Counted from the stretch's first letter, positions 17,770 to 27,176 are shown. The stretch is DNA of 64,000 nt from Cytobacillus oceanisediminis (GCF_007830235.1 NZ_VLKI01000017.1:1-64000); one strand, 5' to 3'. Program-made: numbers and translations. Notes: generated from the sequence alone by a model not told the origin.

Positions 17770-17941
17770 CTTTCCAACCCTCAAATACCCATTTATTGTC
17801 CCTAATTACTATCTATTTAATAAGATTAAACTAGGATTAGCTGTAATAAGTTAAGCAATTATCGCTATAATTGTCAAACAAAAAAACAGGTGCCAGGTAC
17901 CTATTCCAATAGGTTAACAGGTATAGATGCATATTAATTTC

Positions 17942-17969
17942 TTGCCTAATTGAGAATTTGTGCTAATAT
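17942..17969 (+). promoter_or_regulatory. Probable promoter of fdhD
   Basis: TTGCCT (17942-17947) and TAATAT (17964-17969) with 16-bp spacing, about 35 bp upstream of the fdhD start. The GGAGG ribosome binding site follows at about 17992. Confidence 0.5.
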
Positions 17970-18005
17970 TTTTGTTAGTTAAACAGAATTTAGGAGGCGG
18001 CTTAC

Positions 18006-18809
18006 ATGGACAGCCAAATCAGCAACAGCAGTAAAATTGTTAAATTTCAGGATGGGGTTCTGCAGGAAACACATGATGAAATTGTTACAGAGCATCCATT
18101 AACCATTCACCTGAATGGCGAGGAGTTCGCCACAATGGTTTGCAGCCCAGACAACATCAAGGAGCTGACAATTGGCTTTCTGGCTTCAGAGGGTTTTATC
18201 CGTAAAATAGACGAAATTAAAAATATACAAATAGACGAAAGCAAAGGCTATGCATACGTAGATTTACATGTTAAGACTGTCACTGCAAGCCATGAGTTCC
18301 ATTCTAAAAGATTTATCGGTTCATGCTGCGGAAAAAGCAGGCAATTTTATTTCCATAATGATGCACGTACGGCTAAAACCTCCACTTCCAACATGACTTT
18401 GACCCCCCTTCAGTGTATATCTTTTATGAGAGAGCTTCAGGAAGGCAGTGTTACTTTCCAAGAAACCGGAGGGGTACATAATGCCGCATTATTCTCTGCT
18501 GATGAGTTAATTGTAAGCAGAACCGATATCGGACGCCATAACGCATTAGATAAAATCCTTGGCTACTGTATTGAAAACCGTATTCCTGTCAGGGACAAAA
18601 TTATCGCATTTAGCGGAAGAATTTCATCTGAAGTTTTATTAAAAGCTGCAAAAATTGGGGTTGGCATCATCCTTTCAAAATCTGCCCCTACCAATCTTGC
18701 TATTAAGCTAGCAGATGATTTGAATATTACCGCAGTTGGTTTTATTCGCGGAAACACCTTCAATATTTATTCACACCCGGAAAGAATTATTTCGGAGCAT
18801 AAAAGTTAA
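18006..18809 (+). CDS. fdhD: Formate dehydrogenase accessory sulfurtransferase FdhD
   Basis: 267 residues. FdhD moves sulfur from a cysteine desulfurase to the molybdenum cofactor of formate dehydrogenase. Visible blocks are 'EHPLTIHLNGEEFATMVCSPDNIKELTIGFLASEG' (N-terminal), the cysteine loop 'GSCCGKSRQ' near residue 102-110, 'TGGVHNAALFS', the 'RTDIGRHNALDKILG' motif and 'GRISSEVLLKAAKIGV'. In E. coli the loop carries a CxxC pair; here it is Cys-Cys-Gly-Lys, so the first cysteines are present but the spaced second one is not. It lies on the plus strand, opposite the formate dehydrogenase genes it serves. Confidence 0.93.
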   Translation: MDSQISNSSKIVKFQDGVLQETHDEIVTEHPLTIHLNGEEFATMVCSPDNIKELTIGFLASEGFIRKIDEIKNIQIDESKGYAYVDLHVKTVTASHEFHSKRFIGSCCGKSRQFYFHNDARTAKTSTSNMTLTPLQCISFMRELQEGSVTFQETGGVHNAALFSADELIVSRTDIGRHNALDKILGYCIENRIPVRDKIIAFSGRISSEVLLKAAKIGVGIILSKSAPTNLAIKLADDLNITAVGFIRGNTFNIYSHPERIISEHKS

Positions 18810-18849
18810 TTTATCCTGAACACAAAAATATATAAGAATAACAAAAGTA

Positions 18850-18875
18850 AGAATCCGGTTTGGGTTCTTTTTTTT
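18850..18875 (+). terminator. Terminator of fdhD
   Basis: AGAATCC/GGGTTCT stem (one G-T pair) with a GGTTT loop and eight T, downstream of the fdhD stop. Confidence 0.75.
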
Positions 18876-18887
18876 AGGCTCTGTTTA

Positions 18888-19015
18888 GTTGATTTCCACT
18901 CCAGGCGCTCAGCGAACCGAGGACGGTCCGACGCTCCTCGGCGCCTTCCTGCATGCAGGGCCTCCCTTCGGCACGCTTTTCCCGCCGGAGTCTCGCTCCT
19001 TCCGTTCAAATTAAC
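18888..19015. repeat. Intergenic repeat, related to 15534-15716 and 61490-61680
   Basis: A G+C-rich block from GTTGATTTCCACTCC to TTCCGTTCAAATTAAC. It shares the CTCCTCGGCGCC core and the ends with the other copies, but has a different interior (GAGGACGGTCC). Non-coding, between fdhD and the CBS gene. Confidence 0.6.
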
Positions 19016-19165
19016 ATGGTACCAATTACAACTTGCTTTAAGAGGCCTTTTAAGAATCTTTCCTTTATCAATTTCTGGTTATTTTTCACATCACGTTTCG
19101 CACACGCTGCTACAGGGAAATCAATTAATATCAGGATAACAAATTCTTGTAAGGAGGCAATACCA

Positions 19166-19591
19166 ATGAAAATCACTGAAATGATGACAACGGAGGTAGA
19201 AAGCTGTTCACCAAATGCTACCCTTATGGAAGTTGCAGCAAAAATGAAGGAGTTGGATGTTGGTGTAATGCCTATTACACAAGAAGATGAATTAGTCGGC
19301 TTGGCAACTGACAGAGATCTTGTATTAAAAGGCCTTGCTGAAGAATTGCCGATCGATGCACCGGTGTCCCAGGTAATGACCGGCGATCCGGTTAGAGGGA
19401 CAGTAACCATGACACCTGAAGAAGCGGCGGATATTATGGCAGATGTACAAATTCGCCGCCTTCCAATTGTAGATGACGGCAAGCTTGTGGGAATCGTGTC
19501 TTTAGGTGACCTAGCCGTCCATAACAGGACAGAATCTGATGCAGGAGAAGCTCTGGAAGAAATTTCCTATCCTTCTGAACCAAATAAATAA
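19166..19591 (+). CDS. CBS-domain pair protein
   Basis: 141 residues from the ATG at 19166 (AAGGAGG upstream). Two tandem CBS motifs are clear: residues ~7-60 with 'DVGVMPITQEDELVGLATDRDLVL', and ~75-130 with 'IRRLPIVDDGKLVGIVSLGDLA'. Stand-alone CBS pairs bind adenine nucleotides and usually act as regulatory or stress proteins; the partner is unknown here. A terminator follows at once, so it is a single-gene unit. Confidence 0.9.
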   Translation: MKITEMMTTEVESCSPNATLMEVAAKMKELDVGVMPITQEDELVGLATDRDLVLKGLAEELPIDAPVSQVMTGDPVRGTVTMTPEEAADIMADVQIRRLPIVDDGKLVGIVSLGDLAVHNRTESDAGEALEEISYPSEPNK

Positions 19592-19600
19592 TAAACCATG

Positions 19601-19634
19601 ATGGATCTCTTTTTAGGGATCCATTTCTTTTTCA
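19601..19634 (+). terminator. Terminator of the CBS gene
   Basis: ATGGATC...GGATCCAT stem followed by TTTCTTTTTC, about 10 bp after the stop codon. Confidence 0.75.
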
Positions 19635-19716
19635 TTCTTACTTCTAAAACTTTCTTATTTCAACTCACTTTTTTGCATATAGGTGAATACCCTATTTATG
19701 CAAAGGAGGAATGTCT

Positions 19717-20055
19717 ATGTATTACTTTAACGCGCATGGGAATCTGCCAGTTTCATGGAGCCGTGAAGATCAGAACTTCAGGGACGCCAAGAGCCAATGC
19801 CAAAAATACATGAATTACCATGTAATCGCTCAAATGAAAGATGGTTCTCAAGTTGAAGGCATCATAGAGGATATGGATGATGAAGGCGTAACAATGATGG
19901 TACCTGAAGATGTGGAAGAAAATGACTCAAGAACATATGGCTATGGCGGATATGGCGGCTACGGAAGAAGGAGATTCCGCCGCTATCGAAGACGTCGCTT
20001 TCCATTCTTCGTTTTCGCTTTCCCATTCATTGTTCCATATCCTTTTTACTATTAA
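19717..20055 (+). CDS. Small conserved protein with Gly/Tyr-rich and Arg-rich tail
   Basis: 112 residues. The second ATG (19717) is chosen because GGAGGA directly abuts the first. Residues ~30-70 ('HVIAQMKDGSQVEGIIEDMD' and following) look like a small beta-barrel of Sm-like type. They are followed by 'YGYGGYGGYG', an arginine cluster (RRRFRRYRRRR) and a hydrophobic, Phe/Pro-rich end. I recall similar proteins in many Bacillus genomes without a defined role. The basic tail suggests binding to nucleic acid or a spore/cell surface, but that is a guess. Confidence 0.75.
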   Translation: MYYFNAHGNLPVSWSREDQNFRDAKSQCQKYMNYHVIAQMKDGSQVEGIIEDMDDEGVTMMVPEDVEENDSRTYGYGGYGGYGRRRFRRYRRRRFPFFVFAFPFIVPYPFYY

Positions 20056-20066
20056 GCAACAGGAAA

Positions 20067-20100
20067 AACCAAGGAGCTTTTGTATGCTCCTTGGTTTTTT
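20067..20100 (+). terminator. Terminator after the small Gly/Arg-rich gene
   Basis: A perfect 12-bp stem AACCAAGGAGC.../GCTCCTTGGTT with TTTTTT following; it ends at the stop of the convergent OYE gene. Confidence 0.85.
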
Positions 20101-20101
20101 G

Positions 20102-21229
20102 CTATTCAACTCCAGGGAACCAGCCAGGTGTATTAATAATTGCCTGCCATAGCGGATCCGGAACAACCAAACGATCCTGGGCATTTTTATCAAGCTTTGT
20201 TTCAATTTCTTCTTCGCGCCCGCTTAGAATCTTTTCCACCCAATCCGGATCGATTATAAGCTGCCGACCTAATGCAATTAAAGGAACACCGCTCTTTTCC
20301 AATGCATGAAGGGCTTCGTCGGCACCATATAGAGAGCCCACCCCAATAACTGGTATACGATGTCCAACACGCTCCTGAATAATTTCTATGCGGGAACGTT
20401 TATCCTTCACTCCTCTTCTTGGTTCAGACCAGAAGTCCTGCAGGGAAACATGGAGATAATCTAGCCCCGTCTCCGACAAAACATCAATTAAGGCTAATGT
20501 ATCAGCCATTGTAATGCCTGGTGTTTCCGGCTCTTCAGGTGAAAAACGGTAGCCTACCAGAAAAGGCTCCTTTGCATGTTCAGAAACTGTTTTCTTTACC
20601 TCTTCAATAACCGCCAATGGGAATGCCATTCTTTTCTCAAGACTGCCTCCCCATTGATCTTCACGCCGGTTAGAGTGCGGGGAGAAGAATTGCTGAATTA
20701 AATAGCCATTTGCTCCATGAATTTCAACTCCGTCATACCCTGCCTCTATAGCACGCCGGGTTGCCTCACCAAATGCTTTAATTATTTCTTCTGTTTCCTG
20801 TCCGCTAAGTGCCCTTGGTTCCTTGGCACCGCTGCGTTCAGACGCAACAGCACTTGCGGAAACAATGTCACCATCCGGCACCAGCTCAGGAGGACATTCT
20901 CTTCCCCCATGAAAAATTTGCAGAACAGCTTTGGCACCTTGCTCTTTTATCGCAGAAGCAAGCCTTTTTAAACTCGGAACCATTTCATCCGAATGTCCTG
21001 CAAACTCCCCATGAAATCCTTTTCCGTTAGCTGTTACATAAGTGCACGCGGTGATTACCATACTAACGCCTTTCGCGCGTCGGGCATAATACTCAACTTC
21101 TGCATCAGATACAGTCCCATCCTCGTTTGATGAAAAATTAGTCATTGGTGCCATTACGACACGATTTTTAAGCGATATGCCATTCGAAAAAGTAAAGTCT
21201 TCAAAAAGCGGTTGAAATTTTGGATTCAT
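20102..21229 (-). CDS. NADH-dependent flavin oxidoreductase, Old Yellow Enzyme family (YqiG-like)
   Basis: 375 residues forming one FMN-binding TIM barrel. Landmarks are 'LKNRVVMAPMTNF' (N-terminal FMN contact), 'AVLQIFHGGRE', the substrate/FMN motif 'GYDGVEIHGANGYLIQQFFSPHSNRRED' (split), and 'PVIGVGSLYGADEAL...GVPLIALGRQLIIDPDW'. Length and motifs fit the YqiG group of Bacillus. These enzymes reduce activated alkenes using NAD(P)H; the physiological substrate is unknown. It ends convergently against the small gene at 19717. Confidence 0.9.
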   Translation of the reverse strand: MNPKFQPLFEDFTFSNGISLKNRVVMAPMTNFSSNEDGTVSDAEVEYYARRAKGVSMVITACTYVTANGKGFHGEFAGHSDEMVPSLKRLASAIKEQGAKAVLQIFHGGRECPPELVPDGDIVSASAVASERSGAKEPRALSGQETEEIIKAFGEATRRAIEAGYDGVEIHGANGYLIQQFFSPHSNRREDQWGGSLEKRMAFPLAVIEEVKKTVSEHAKEPFLVGYRFSPEEPETPGITMADTLALIDVLSETGLDYLHVSLQDFWSEPRRGVKDKRSRIEIIQERVGHRIPVIGVGSLYGADEALHALEKSGVPLIALGRQLIIDPDWVEKILSGREEEIETKLDKNAQDRLVVPDPLWQAIINTPGWFPGVE

Positions 21230-21397
21230 TGCTGTCTTCCCTCTCTGTAATAAATTTATATATTTCCTACCAGGTCATAAAAATCAGGTTTTATTATTCT
21301 TAAAACCTGCCACTTTTATGTAATACCTCTTTTTTAGGTTATTCAAAACGGTTGTTTATAGAAAATTCCATTATATAAACAATACAAATAAAAAGAG

Positions 21398-21434
21398 CCT
21401 AATTATGAGCAGTCATAAACTCACATCAGACTCT
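21398..21434 (-). terminator. Imperfect terminator of the 21441-22680 gene pair
   Basis: AGAGTCTGATGTGAG...CTCATAATTAGGCTCT on the minus strand forms a mismatched stem followed by TTTTTA. Confidence 0.45.
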
Positions 21435-21440
21435 TATTTC

Positions 21441-21761
21441 CTAAAATAAAGGGTGCGGAGGATCAATTCCTAAGACCGTTTCCCCATTTACAGTTAACCA
21501 AATATAGTAATGATCAATTTCAGCTTTAAGAATTTTTTCTATTTTAGCGATTAAGGCTTCCTGCATTTCAAAAGATAACCTTGCTGTTTCTTCTCCTAAT
21601 TCATAATCCTGTAGACCCATTAAATCTGCAATATACCTTGCTTCTTCATAAGAAACTTCAATATATTTATCATATTCGGATAGGTAAGCTGCTTCAGAAG
21701 ACTTTACATTAAAAACTAGTAAAAGCATTAAGGTCAATAACGATATAGATATCTTTTTCAT
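21441..21761 (-). CDS. Small secreted protein of unknown function
   Basis: 106 residues with a typical signal peptide: MKKIS, a Leu-rich core, and a likely cleavage site near 'SSEAA-YLS'. The mature part is acidic and helical ('YEEARYIADLMGLQDYELGEE...') and ends with a hydrophobic strand 'HYYIWLTVNGETVLGIDPP'. I do not recognise the family. It starts 14 bp downstream of the HD-GYP gene in the same direction, so the two are probably co-transcribed. Confidence 0.65.
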   Translation of the reverse strand: MKKISISLLTLMLLLVFNVKSSEAAYLSEYDKYIEVSYEEARYIADLMGLQDYELGEETARLSFEMQEALIAKIEKILKAEIDHYYIWLTVNGETVLGIDPPHPLF

Positions 21762-21774
21762 AATATTTCTCTCC

Positions 21775-22680
21775 TTAGATTTTTATTAATTCTTCTTTTA
21801 ATTCTAAAAATGCATCTAAGATGTCCGGATTGTACATTTTTCCTCGGCATCGAATTAATTCTTCAAAAGCTTCCTTTGTTGTTCTTCCTTTTCTATATAC
21901 TCTATCTGTTGTCATAGCATCAAATGAATCTACTATTGATATTATTGCAGCTTCAATTTCGATTTCCTCACCTTTTAATCCCTGCGGATACCCCTTACCG
22001 TCATATCTTTCATGATGCTGCTCTACAATTTTTGCTGCTTCAATTAATGTAGGAAGACCAGTATTTTCTAAGATTTCTCTACCATATCTAGAGTGCTCTT
22101 TCATTATCTCCCATTCCTCAGAGGTGAGTTTATCTGGTTTTTGAAGTATTTCCAAAGGGATTTTTACTTTACCGATATCATGAAGGAAGGAAGCAAGGCT
22201 TAAACGGAAAAGTTGGCTTGTATTAAGACCTAGTTTTTCTCCTAAAATCATAGAAATCTTACTAATTCTCGAACAATGATCAACTGTGTAGCCATCTTTT
22301 TCTTCAATAGATATAGCCAAATCCTCAAGTTCTTTTGAAATCGTACTATAATGATGAAACACTGGTTGAGATGAAACATAAATAAATTCTGTTAACTGAT
22401 CCGCATAAAAAACATAATGTTCTTTTACTGGAGATTTATAAAAAACATCTCCTATTTTTAGAGAATTAATTTGGTTATTTTTTTTATATTTTAATTCACC
22501 TGAAAGGATATGAAAAAACTCCAGAACGCCAGATCCATTTGCAGGCTCTAACCCCCATCTAGTCCCAGGATCCAACTTATGATATATAACCTCTGTTCCG
22601 TCTCCGGAAGCGATTAAGGAGATTTGCAATCCCTTCATGTGGACTGTTTCAATGAAACTATCTTCATTTATGATGCCCAC
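21775..22680 (-). CDS. Cupin-HD-GYP fusion, putative cyclic-di-GMP phosphodiesterase
   Basis: 301 residues. Residues ~15-115 form a cupin-like beta-barrel ('TRWGLEPANGSGVLEFFHILSGELKYKKNNQINSLKIGDVFYKSP', read across the region). Residues ~125-300 form an HD-GYP domain with 'HDIGKVKIP', 'HHERYDGKGYPQGLKG' and 'DSFDAMTTDRVYR'. HD-GYP proteins hydrolyse cyclic-di-GMP or related nucleotides. The cupin in place of a receiver or GAF domain suggests a small-molecule-sensing input. It is the first gene of a two-gene unit with the secreted protein at 21441. Confidence 0.85.
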   Translation of the reverse strand: MGIINEDSFIETVHMKGLQISLIASGDGTEVIYHKLDPGTRWGLEPANGSGVLEFFHILSGELKYKKNNQINSLKIGDVFYKSPVKEHYVFYADQLTEFIYVSSQPVFHHYSTISKELEDLAISIEEKDGYTVDHCSRISKISMILGEKLGLNTSQLFRLSLASFLHDIGKVKIPLEILQKPDKLTSEEWEIMKEHSRYGREILENTGLPTLIEAAKIVEQHHERYDGKGYPQGLKGEEIEIEAAIISIVDSFDAMTTDRVYRKGRTTKEAFEELIRCRGKMYNPDILDAFLELKEELIKI

Positions 22681-22913
22681 TTAATTCCCCTCTTTCTAAA
22701 ACTTTCTCTTTTGATGCTGTATGTATAAGTTTCTATAGTATGAATCTTTTAATACTTTATGTAAGAAATCTCTGCCTATAATGACATTCTAGTACATGAT
22801 TTTCCATATTTCCACAAAAATTTTACTAGATGCTTGATTTTCATGATAATGTTTCCAATTAGCATGTCTTTTTACCTATAATTCTTGCAAATAAAGTATT
22901 TTTATAACTTTAA

Positions 22914-22942
22914 AAACCAGAGACCGTTTTGGTCTCTGGTTT
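22914..22942 (-). terminator. Terminator of the fdhA-DUF1641 operon
   Basis: ACCAGAGACC/GGTCTCTGGT perfect stem with a 5-nt loop and a T run on the minus strand, just past the DUF1641 stop. The rest of the 22681-22914 gap is A/T-rich with no gene seen. Confidence 0.85.
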
Positions 22943-22951
22943 AAGTATAAA

Positions 22952-23518
22952 TTATTCTCTTTTATTAGGTGCCACATCTCTTTCGTGGTTCTCTTTTTTA
23001 TGAAGATTCTGGTCTTCGGGAAGCTGTGTCGTTCTTTCCATTCCGCTTGTATCCTCTCCCATTCCTTTTAGGAAGGTAATCAGCAGTGTGACAGCTCTGT
23101 TCACTTCAGGGTCTTTTAATACCTTTACTAAATCAAAATAGCTCGTTCTTTCATCTGTTTCTTTGTATTCCGCAACACGTGCTATACCCGAATTTAATTT
23201 AAGCAGCAATGGCTCCAGCTGCTGGACATTGATCGTACCTAGTGTTCCAACCATTAGAAGCAGGTTTTTAATCGTGTTTGTGGCTTCTGGTTTATCTACC
23301 GCTTTTACAAGCACGTTCAATACTTTGTCTCCCTGTCCAAACAAGCCGTTTAATAGGGAAAGAACACCCCTATCATGCATATGGTTAACAACTGAAAGGA
23401 GTTCGAGAATGGATTCCTTATTATCAATAAGGGCATTTTCGACTTCTTCCAAGTCCTTTTTGCGTTTGTCCTCCGGACTTAATTCGAAACGCTTTATATT
23501 ATTAATCGCTTTAGCCAT
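22952..23518 (-). CDS. DUF1641 family protein (YrhD-like)
   Basis: 188 residues. The central part ('[48 protein letters not shown]' region) is the helical DUF1641 repeat. The protein overlaps the end of the formate dehydrogenase gene by 8 bp. The same pairing, yrhD-yrhE, occurs in B. subtilis (from memory). DUF1641 proteins may link the dehydrogenase to the membrane or help assembly; that is not proven. The C-terminal tail is charged and likely disordered. Confidence 0.85.
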   Translation of the reverse strand: MAKAINNIKRFELSPEDKRKKDLEEVENALIDNKESILELLSVVNHMHDRGVLSLLNGLFGQGDKVLNVLVKAVDKPEATNTIKNLLLMVGTLGTINVQQLEPLLLKLNSGIARVAEYKETDERTSYFDLVKVLKDPEVNRAVTLLITFLKGMGEDTSGMERTTQLPEDQNLHKKENHERDVAPNKRE

Positions 23519-26480
23519 GCTGCTTCCGCTCCTTTTTCACCATATCTCCAGGGAAAATATAATCCTTCCGTGCCCACTTTTTCTGAACATTGACACCGAT
23601 CTGCGGCTGGGGATTTCCATAGCGGTGATTTATTTTTGGAAGTGGATTGATTCCTTCTTCACTTAGAATTTCAAGCTTTGCCCTTGTTTCCTTGTATGCA
23701 GGCGTATCCGTATCTTTATCGGCATAGCTGCTTGTCAATAGGTTGATTGCTGCTTCTCCTCTATCATTCATCGGCAGATAGACCTCTTTGCCTTTAACCC
23801 TGTCGGTTATATGACATTTTACTTTAACATTCCCGTATGGAGAGGTTAAACGAACCAGTGTCCCATCTTTCAGGCCCCGTTCGGCAGCAAGGTCAGGTGA
23901 GACTTCCAAGAAGACTTCCGGTGTTTTTGAGCTGATTCCCTTTGATTTATATGTCATATTCCCTTCATGGAAATGCTCGAGCAGGCGGCCATTATTGACA
24001 TGAATATCATATTCAATCGGGAACTCAAGAGTAGGTGTCCAATCGACAGGGTAAAGCCTTGCTTTGCCATCCGGGAATGGAAAGCCTTCTGTATACAAGA
24101 GCGGACTGTCTGTTCCGTCCTCCATAACTGGCCATTGCAGACTCTTGTATCCTTCCAATCTCTCATATGTTACACCTGAGTATATCGGCATGAGCATAGC
24201 TGCTTCAGCCATTATTTCGCCTGGATGAGTGTATGCCCATCCCGCTCCAAGACGATTGGCAATCTCTATGATTATCTGCCAGTCCGGCTTGGAATCTCCA
24301 AGCGGTTCAAATGCCTGGTATAATCGCTGAATTCTTCTTTCTGTATTTGTGAATGTTCCCTCTTTCTCAAGGCTTGGACTTGCAGGAAGAACAACATCCG
24401 CAAATTCAGCAGTACGGGAAAGGAAAATGTCTTGGACTACAAAGAAATCCAGTTTTTCAAAAGCAGCTTGAACATAGTTGATATTGGAATCAACAAGGCC
24501 CATGTCCTCGCCCTTTAAATACATTGCTTTCAACTGGCCTTCATGGATACCCTCTACCATCTCGTGGTTGTTCATTCCAACCTGTTCTGGCAGCTTCACT
24601 CCCCATGCATTCTCAAACTTCTTTCTCACTTCAGGGTCTGTAACCTTTTGATATCCCGGCAAGTTATCCGGGCTGCTTCCAAAGTCTCCTGCACCTTGGA
24701 CATTATTATGGCCCCTTAAAGGATAGGCGCCTGCACCAGGTTTAGCGTAATTTCCTGTTACGAGAAGCAGGTTGGAAATGGCGGTACTAGTATCACTTCC
24801 GCCAAGGTGCTGAGTAACCCCCATTGCCCATAATGCGCAAACTGAATTTGCTTCATGGATCATTTCTGCTATTTTAATTAAATTCCCCTTAGAAATGCCT
24901 GTTGTTTTTTCTGCGTATTCAATCGTATATTTTTCAAGATTTTGTACAAATTCCTCTAATCCATTTACTTTTTCTTTTAAAAATTTCTCATCTGCCCATC
25001 CCTGGTCGATAATATATTTTGTAACCGCAGATAGCCAAACCATATCGGTACCTGCACGAGGACGAACGAAAAGATCAGAACGCTCGGCCATTTCATGTTC
25101 CCTCAAATCAGCAACGATGACCTTTTGGCCGTTTAGCTTTTGGGAACGTTTCACTCTGGTTGATAATACAGGATGCGATTCAGACGTATTGGAACCGATA
25201 ATAAGCACCAATTCAGAGTTCTTGATATCTTCGATAGAACCGGCATCTCCCCCATGCCCCACTGTCCGGAATAATCCAACAGTCGCAGGTGTCTGGCAAT
25301 ACCTTGAGCAGTTATCAACATTATTTGTTCCTATTACAGCCCTTCCAAGCTTCTGCATTAAGTATGATTCTTCATTTGTACATTTTGATGATGTAATGAA
25401 ACTGAGGGCATCAGGTCCGTTCTGCTCTTTGATTTCGGTGAACTTCCGTACGATCAGATCCAATGCTTCCTCCCATTCAGCTTCCCGGAATAAATCTCCC
25501 TCCCGGATTAATGGCTTCGTTAAGCGTTCCTCACTGTTAACAAAGTCCCAGCCAAATTTCCCTTTCACACATGTGGAGATTCCATTTGCAGGCGCTTCTG
25601 CCTGAGGTTCAACCTTCAGGATTTCCCGGCCCTTTGTCCACACGTCAAAGCTGCAGCCAACTCCACAGTACGTGCAGACAGTCTTTGTTTTTTTGATTTT
25701 TTCCTCACGCATTGCTGCTTCCATATCAGATATTGTCAGGATTGATCCATAGCCAGTCTCGACATTTTTGGTGATTTCAATCATTGGGCGCAGCGTATTT
25801 TTAGCGATGCCTGTTAAAAAGCCAGCTTCCCCTTCCATTCCTTTTTCCATCATGGCATTACATGGGCAAACGGTGGAGCAATGTCCACAAGAAACACAAG
25901 AGGATTCATTGATTGGCACATCATTATCCCAAATGACTCTTGGACGCTGGCGTTCCCAGTCGATCGTAAGCGTTTCTGTAACCTGGACATCCTGGCAGGC
26001 CTCTACACACCGGCCGCAGAGAATGCACTGGTCAGGGTCATATCGGTAAAACGGGTGTGAATCATCTTTTTCATAGGGTTTTTGATCGAATGGGATGCTT
26101 TGATGGTTAATTTTCATAGCTTTAACGGTGTTATGTACTTCGCATCCCCCATTGTTGTAATCACAGACTGTACAATACAGTTCATGATTATAAAGGATTT
26201 TATCCATGGCGATGGTCTGGGCTTCTTTTACATTAGGATCTATTGTATCAATGACATCCCCATCTTTAATTTTTGTAGAACAAGAACGCACCAGTTCTCC
26301 ATTAATAGAAACAATACATGTATCACACGTTTCGATGGCACCCAGGCTCGGGTGGTAGCATACCTGCGGAATTTCAATCGAACTATTATTTAATAATTGC
26401 AAAACGGTTTGATCCGGATTTGCCTTCATTTCTACTCCATTTATTTTTATATTCAGAGAATCTGGCAAGTCAATCAACAT
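23511..26480 (-). CDS. Formate dehydrogenase catalytic subunit (YrhE/FdhA-like)
   Basis: 989 residues. It oxidises formate to CO2 at a molybdenum-bis-MGD centre. Cofactor ligands are readable in order: [2Fe-2S] C41/C52/C55/C67; a His-Cys3 [4Fe-4S] motif H99/C103/C106/C113; two ferredoxin motifs C152/C155/C158/C162 and C195/C198/C201/C205; the catalytic-domain [4Fe-4S] C269/C272/C276/C304; and the molybdenum ligand Cys395 in '[13 protein letters not shown]' (a cysteine, not selenocysteine). The C-terminal ~120 residues form the MGD-binding lid ('[20 protein letters not shown]'). No Tat signal is present, so the enzyme is cytoplasmic. It is translationally coupled to DUF1641; fdhD lies 5 kb away. 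Confidence 0.94.
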   Translation of the reverse strand: MLIDLPDSLNIKINGVEMKANPDQTVLQLLNNSSIEIPQVCYHPSLGAIETCDTCIVSINGELVRSCSTKIKDGDVIDTIDPNVKEAQTIAMDKILYNHELYCTVCDYNNGGCEVHNTVKAMKINHQSIPFDQKPYEKDDSHPFYRYDPDQCILCGRCVEACQDVQVTETLTIDWERQRPRVIWDNDVPINESSCVSCGHCSTVCPCNAMMEKGMEGEAGFLTGIAKNTLRPMIEITKNVETGYGSILTISDMEAAMREEKIKKTKTVCTYCGVGCSFDVWTKGREILKVEPQAEAPANGISTCVKGKFGWDFVNSEERLTKPLIREGDLFREAEWEEALDLIVRKFTEIKEQNGPDALSFITSSKCTNEESYLMQKLGRAVIGTNNVDNCSRYCQTPATVGLFRTVGHGGDAGSIEDIKNSELVLIIGSNTSESHPVLSTRVKRSQKLNGQKVIVADLREHEMAERSDLFVRPRAGTDMVWLSAVTKYIIDQGWADEKFLKEKVNGLEEFVQNLEKYTIEYAEKTTGISKGNLIKIAEMIHEANSVCALWAMGVTQHLGGSDTSTAISNLLLVTGNYAKPGAGAYPLRGHNNVQGAGDFGSSPDNLPGYQKVTDPEVRKKFENAWGVKLPEQVGMNNHEMVEGIHEGQLKAMYLKGEDMGLVDSNINYVQAAFEKLDFFVVQDIFLSRTAEFADVVLPASPSLEKEGTFTNTERRIQRLYQAFEPLGDSKPDWQIIIEIANRLGAGWAYTHPGEIMAEAAMLMPIYSGVTYERLEGYKSLQWPVMEDGTDSPLLYTEGFPFPDGKARLYPVDWTPTLEFPIEYDIHVNNGRLLEHFHEGNMTYKSKGISSKTPEVFLEVSPDLAAERGLKDGTLVRLTSPYGNVKVKCHITDRVKGKEVYLPMNDRGEAAINLLTSSYADKDTDTPAYKETRAKLEILSEEGINPLPKINHRYGNPQPQIGVNVQKKWARKDYIFPGDMVKKERKQHG

Positions 26481-26592
26481 CCTTTCAAAAAATCGGTTTC
26501 ATAAGTTTTCACTACCCTTGTATAAAAAAGTTAAACGCTTAGTAAATCTTATTGGCTAATATGAATGGGCATTCTCATAAAAAGCGAAGTAA

Positions 26593-26606
26593 GTGATATA
26601 AATCAA
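26593..26606. promoter_or_regulatory. FNR-like dyad GTGAT-ATAA-ATCAA
   Basis: GTGATATAAATCAA matches the classical FNR/ANR consensus TTGAT-N4-ATCAA at 9 of 10 positions. It lies between the divergent formate dehydrogenase and cupin genes, in 189 bp of intergenic DNA. The Bacillus Fnr consensus differs (TGTGA-N6-TCACA as I recall), so the cognate protein is uncertain. Confidence 0.35.
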
Positions 26607-26618
26607 TACCTTGTTCAA

Positions 26619-26633
26619 TGAAATTCATTATCA
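26619..26633. promoter_or_regulatory. Fur-like 7-1-7 dyad TGAAATT-C-ATTATCA
   Basis: The site matches the Bacillus Fur 7-1-7 consensus (TGATAAT-N-ATTATCA) at 12 of 14 positions, 37-51 bp upstream of the cupin ATG. It suggests iron-responsive control of the cupin gene; untested. Confidence 0.35.
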
Positions 26634-26669
26634 TTAAGGTGTAAATAAAAACTTTTGGAGGTTATTAAT

Positions 26670-27011
26670 ATGGAAAAGCAGTCAATTGTATCAGCAATGG
26701 AATACAGTGATAAACAGTTTACAAAACGGATTCTTTTCAAAAAGGGAGAGAGTACAGTATTTATCCTTAACTTTATGCCTGGACAGGAGCTTCCTGCCCA
26801 TAAACATCAGGGTACTGAAGTATACTTATTGGTTCTTCAAGGGAACGGAACACTTACTATAAACGGGGAGCCAACTGAAGTGTCTGAAAAAGCTGTGATT
26901 CATGCCGGCGGAGAAGAAGAGTTTTCTTTTAAAAACAGCGGAAACGATCGCGTTAGCCTTTATGTTATGCTGAACAAAATACTAGATGAAAGATATGCCC
27001 AGGATATTTAA
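26670..27011 (+). CDS. Small single-domain cupin protein
   Basis: 113 residues from the ATG at 26670, preceded by GGAGG; an in-frame TTG at 26655 lies inside the ribosome-binding region and is unlikely. The cupin motifs are 'PGQELPAHKHQGTEVYLLVLQGNGTLTINGE' (split) and the second 'VIHAGGEEEFSFKNSG'. The histidines suit a metal site. Stand-alone cupins of this size often bind a metal or a small ligand. It is divergent from formate dehydrogenase, sharing an upstream region with FNR-like and Fur-like dyads. Confidence 0.85.
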   Translation: MEKQSIVSAMEYSDKQFTKRILFKKGESTVFILNFMPGQELPAHKHQGTEVYLLVLQGNGTLTINGEPTEVSEKAVIHAGGEEEFSFKNSGNDRVSLYVMLNKILDERYAQDI

Positions 27012-27018
27012 CCAATAA

Positions 27019-27048
27019 GAAAAACGGCTGTAACATCAGCCGTTTTTC
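27019..27048 (+). terminator. Terminator of the small cupin gene
   Basis: GAAAAACGGCTG/CAGCCGTTTTTC stem with a TAACAT loop, 8 bp after the stop; the flanking A and T runs make it usable in both directions. Confidence 0.85.
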
Positions 27049-27142
27049 TATCAGCACTCATATTCAGCCAGCTATCTCCGACTTGCGTCTCTCCTGCATT
27101 TTTCTGAAGATGCCTGTTAACATGAATGCCCAAACTAATCCC

Positions 27143-27176
27143 CAAAAAAAACAGGAGCCTATAAAGAAGCTCCTGC
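27143..27176 (-). terminator. Terminator of the LVIVD-repeat gene
   Basis: CAGGAGC/GCTCCTG stem with an A/T-rich loop and eight T on the minus strand, just past the stop at 27189. Confidence 0.8.

Noticed and set aside
17889-17905. Short palindromic GGTGCCAGGTACC-type sequence upstream of fdhD
   Set aside because: Similar short words recur in Bacillus intergenic DNA and no regulator or function can be assigned.
24895-25605. 236-residue plus-strand ORF inside the formate dehydrogenase gene
   Set aside because: It runs opposite to a clearly conserved enzyme with many cofactor motifs, has no ribosome binding site, and has no recognisable domain.
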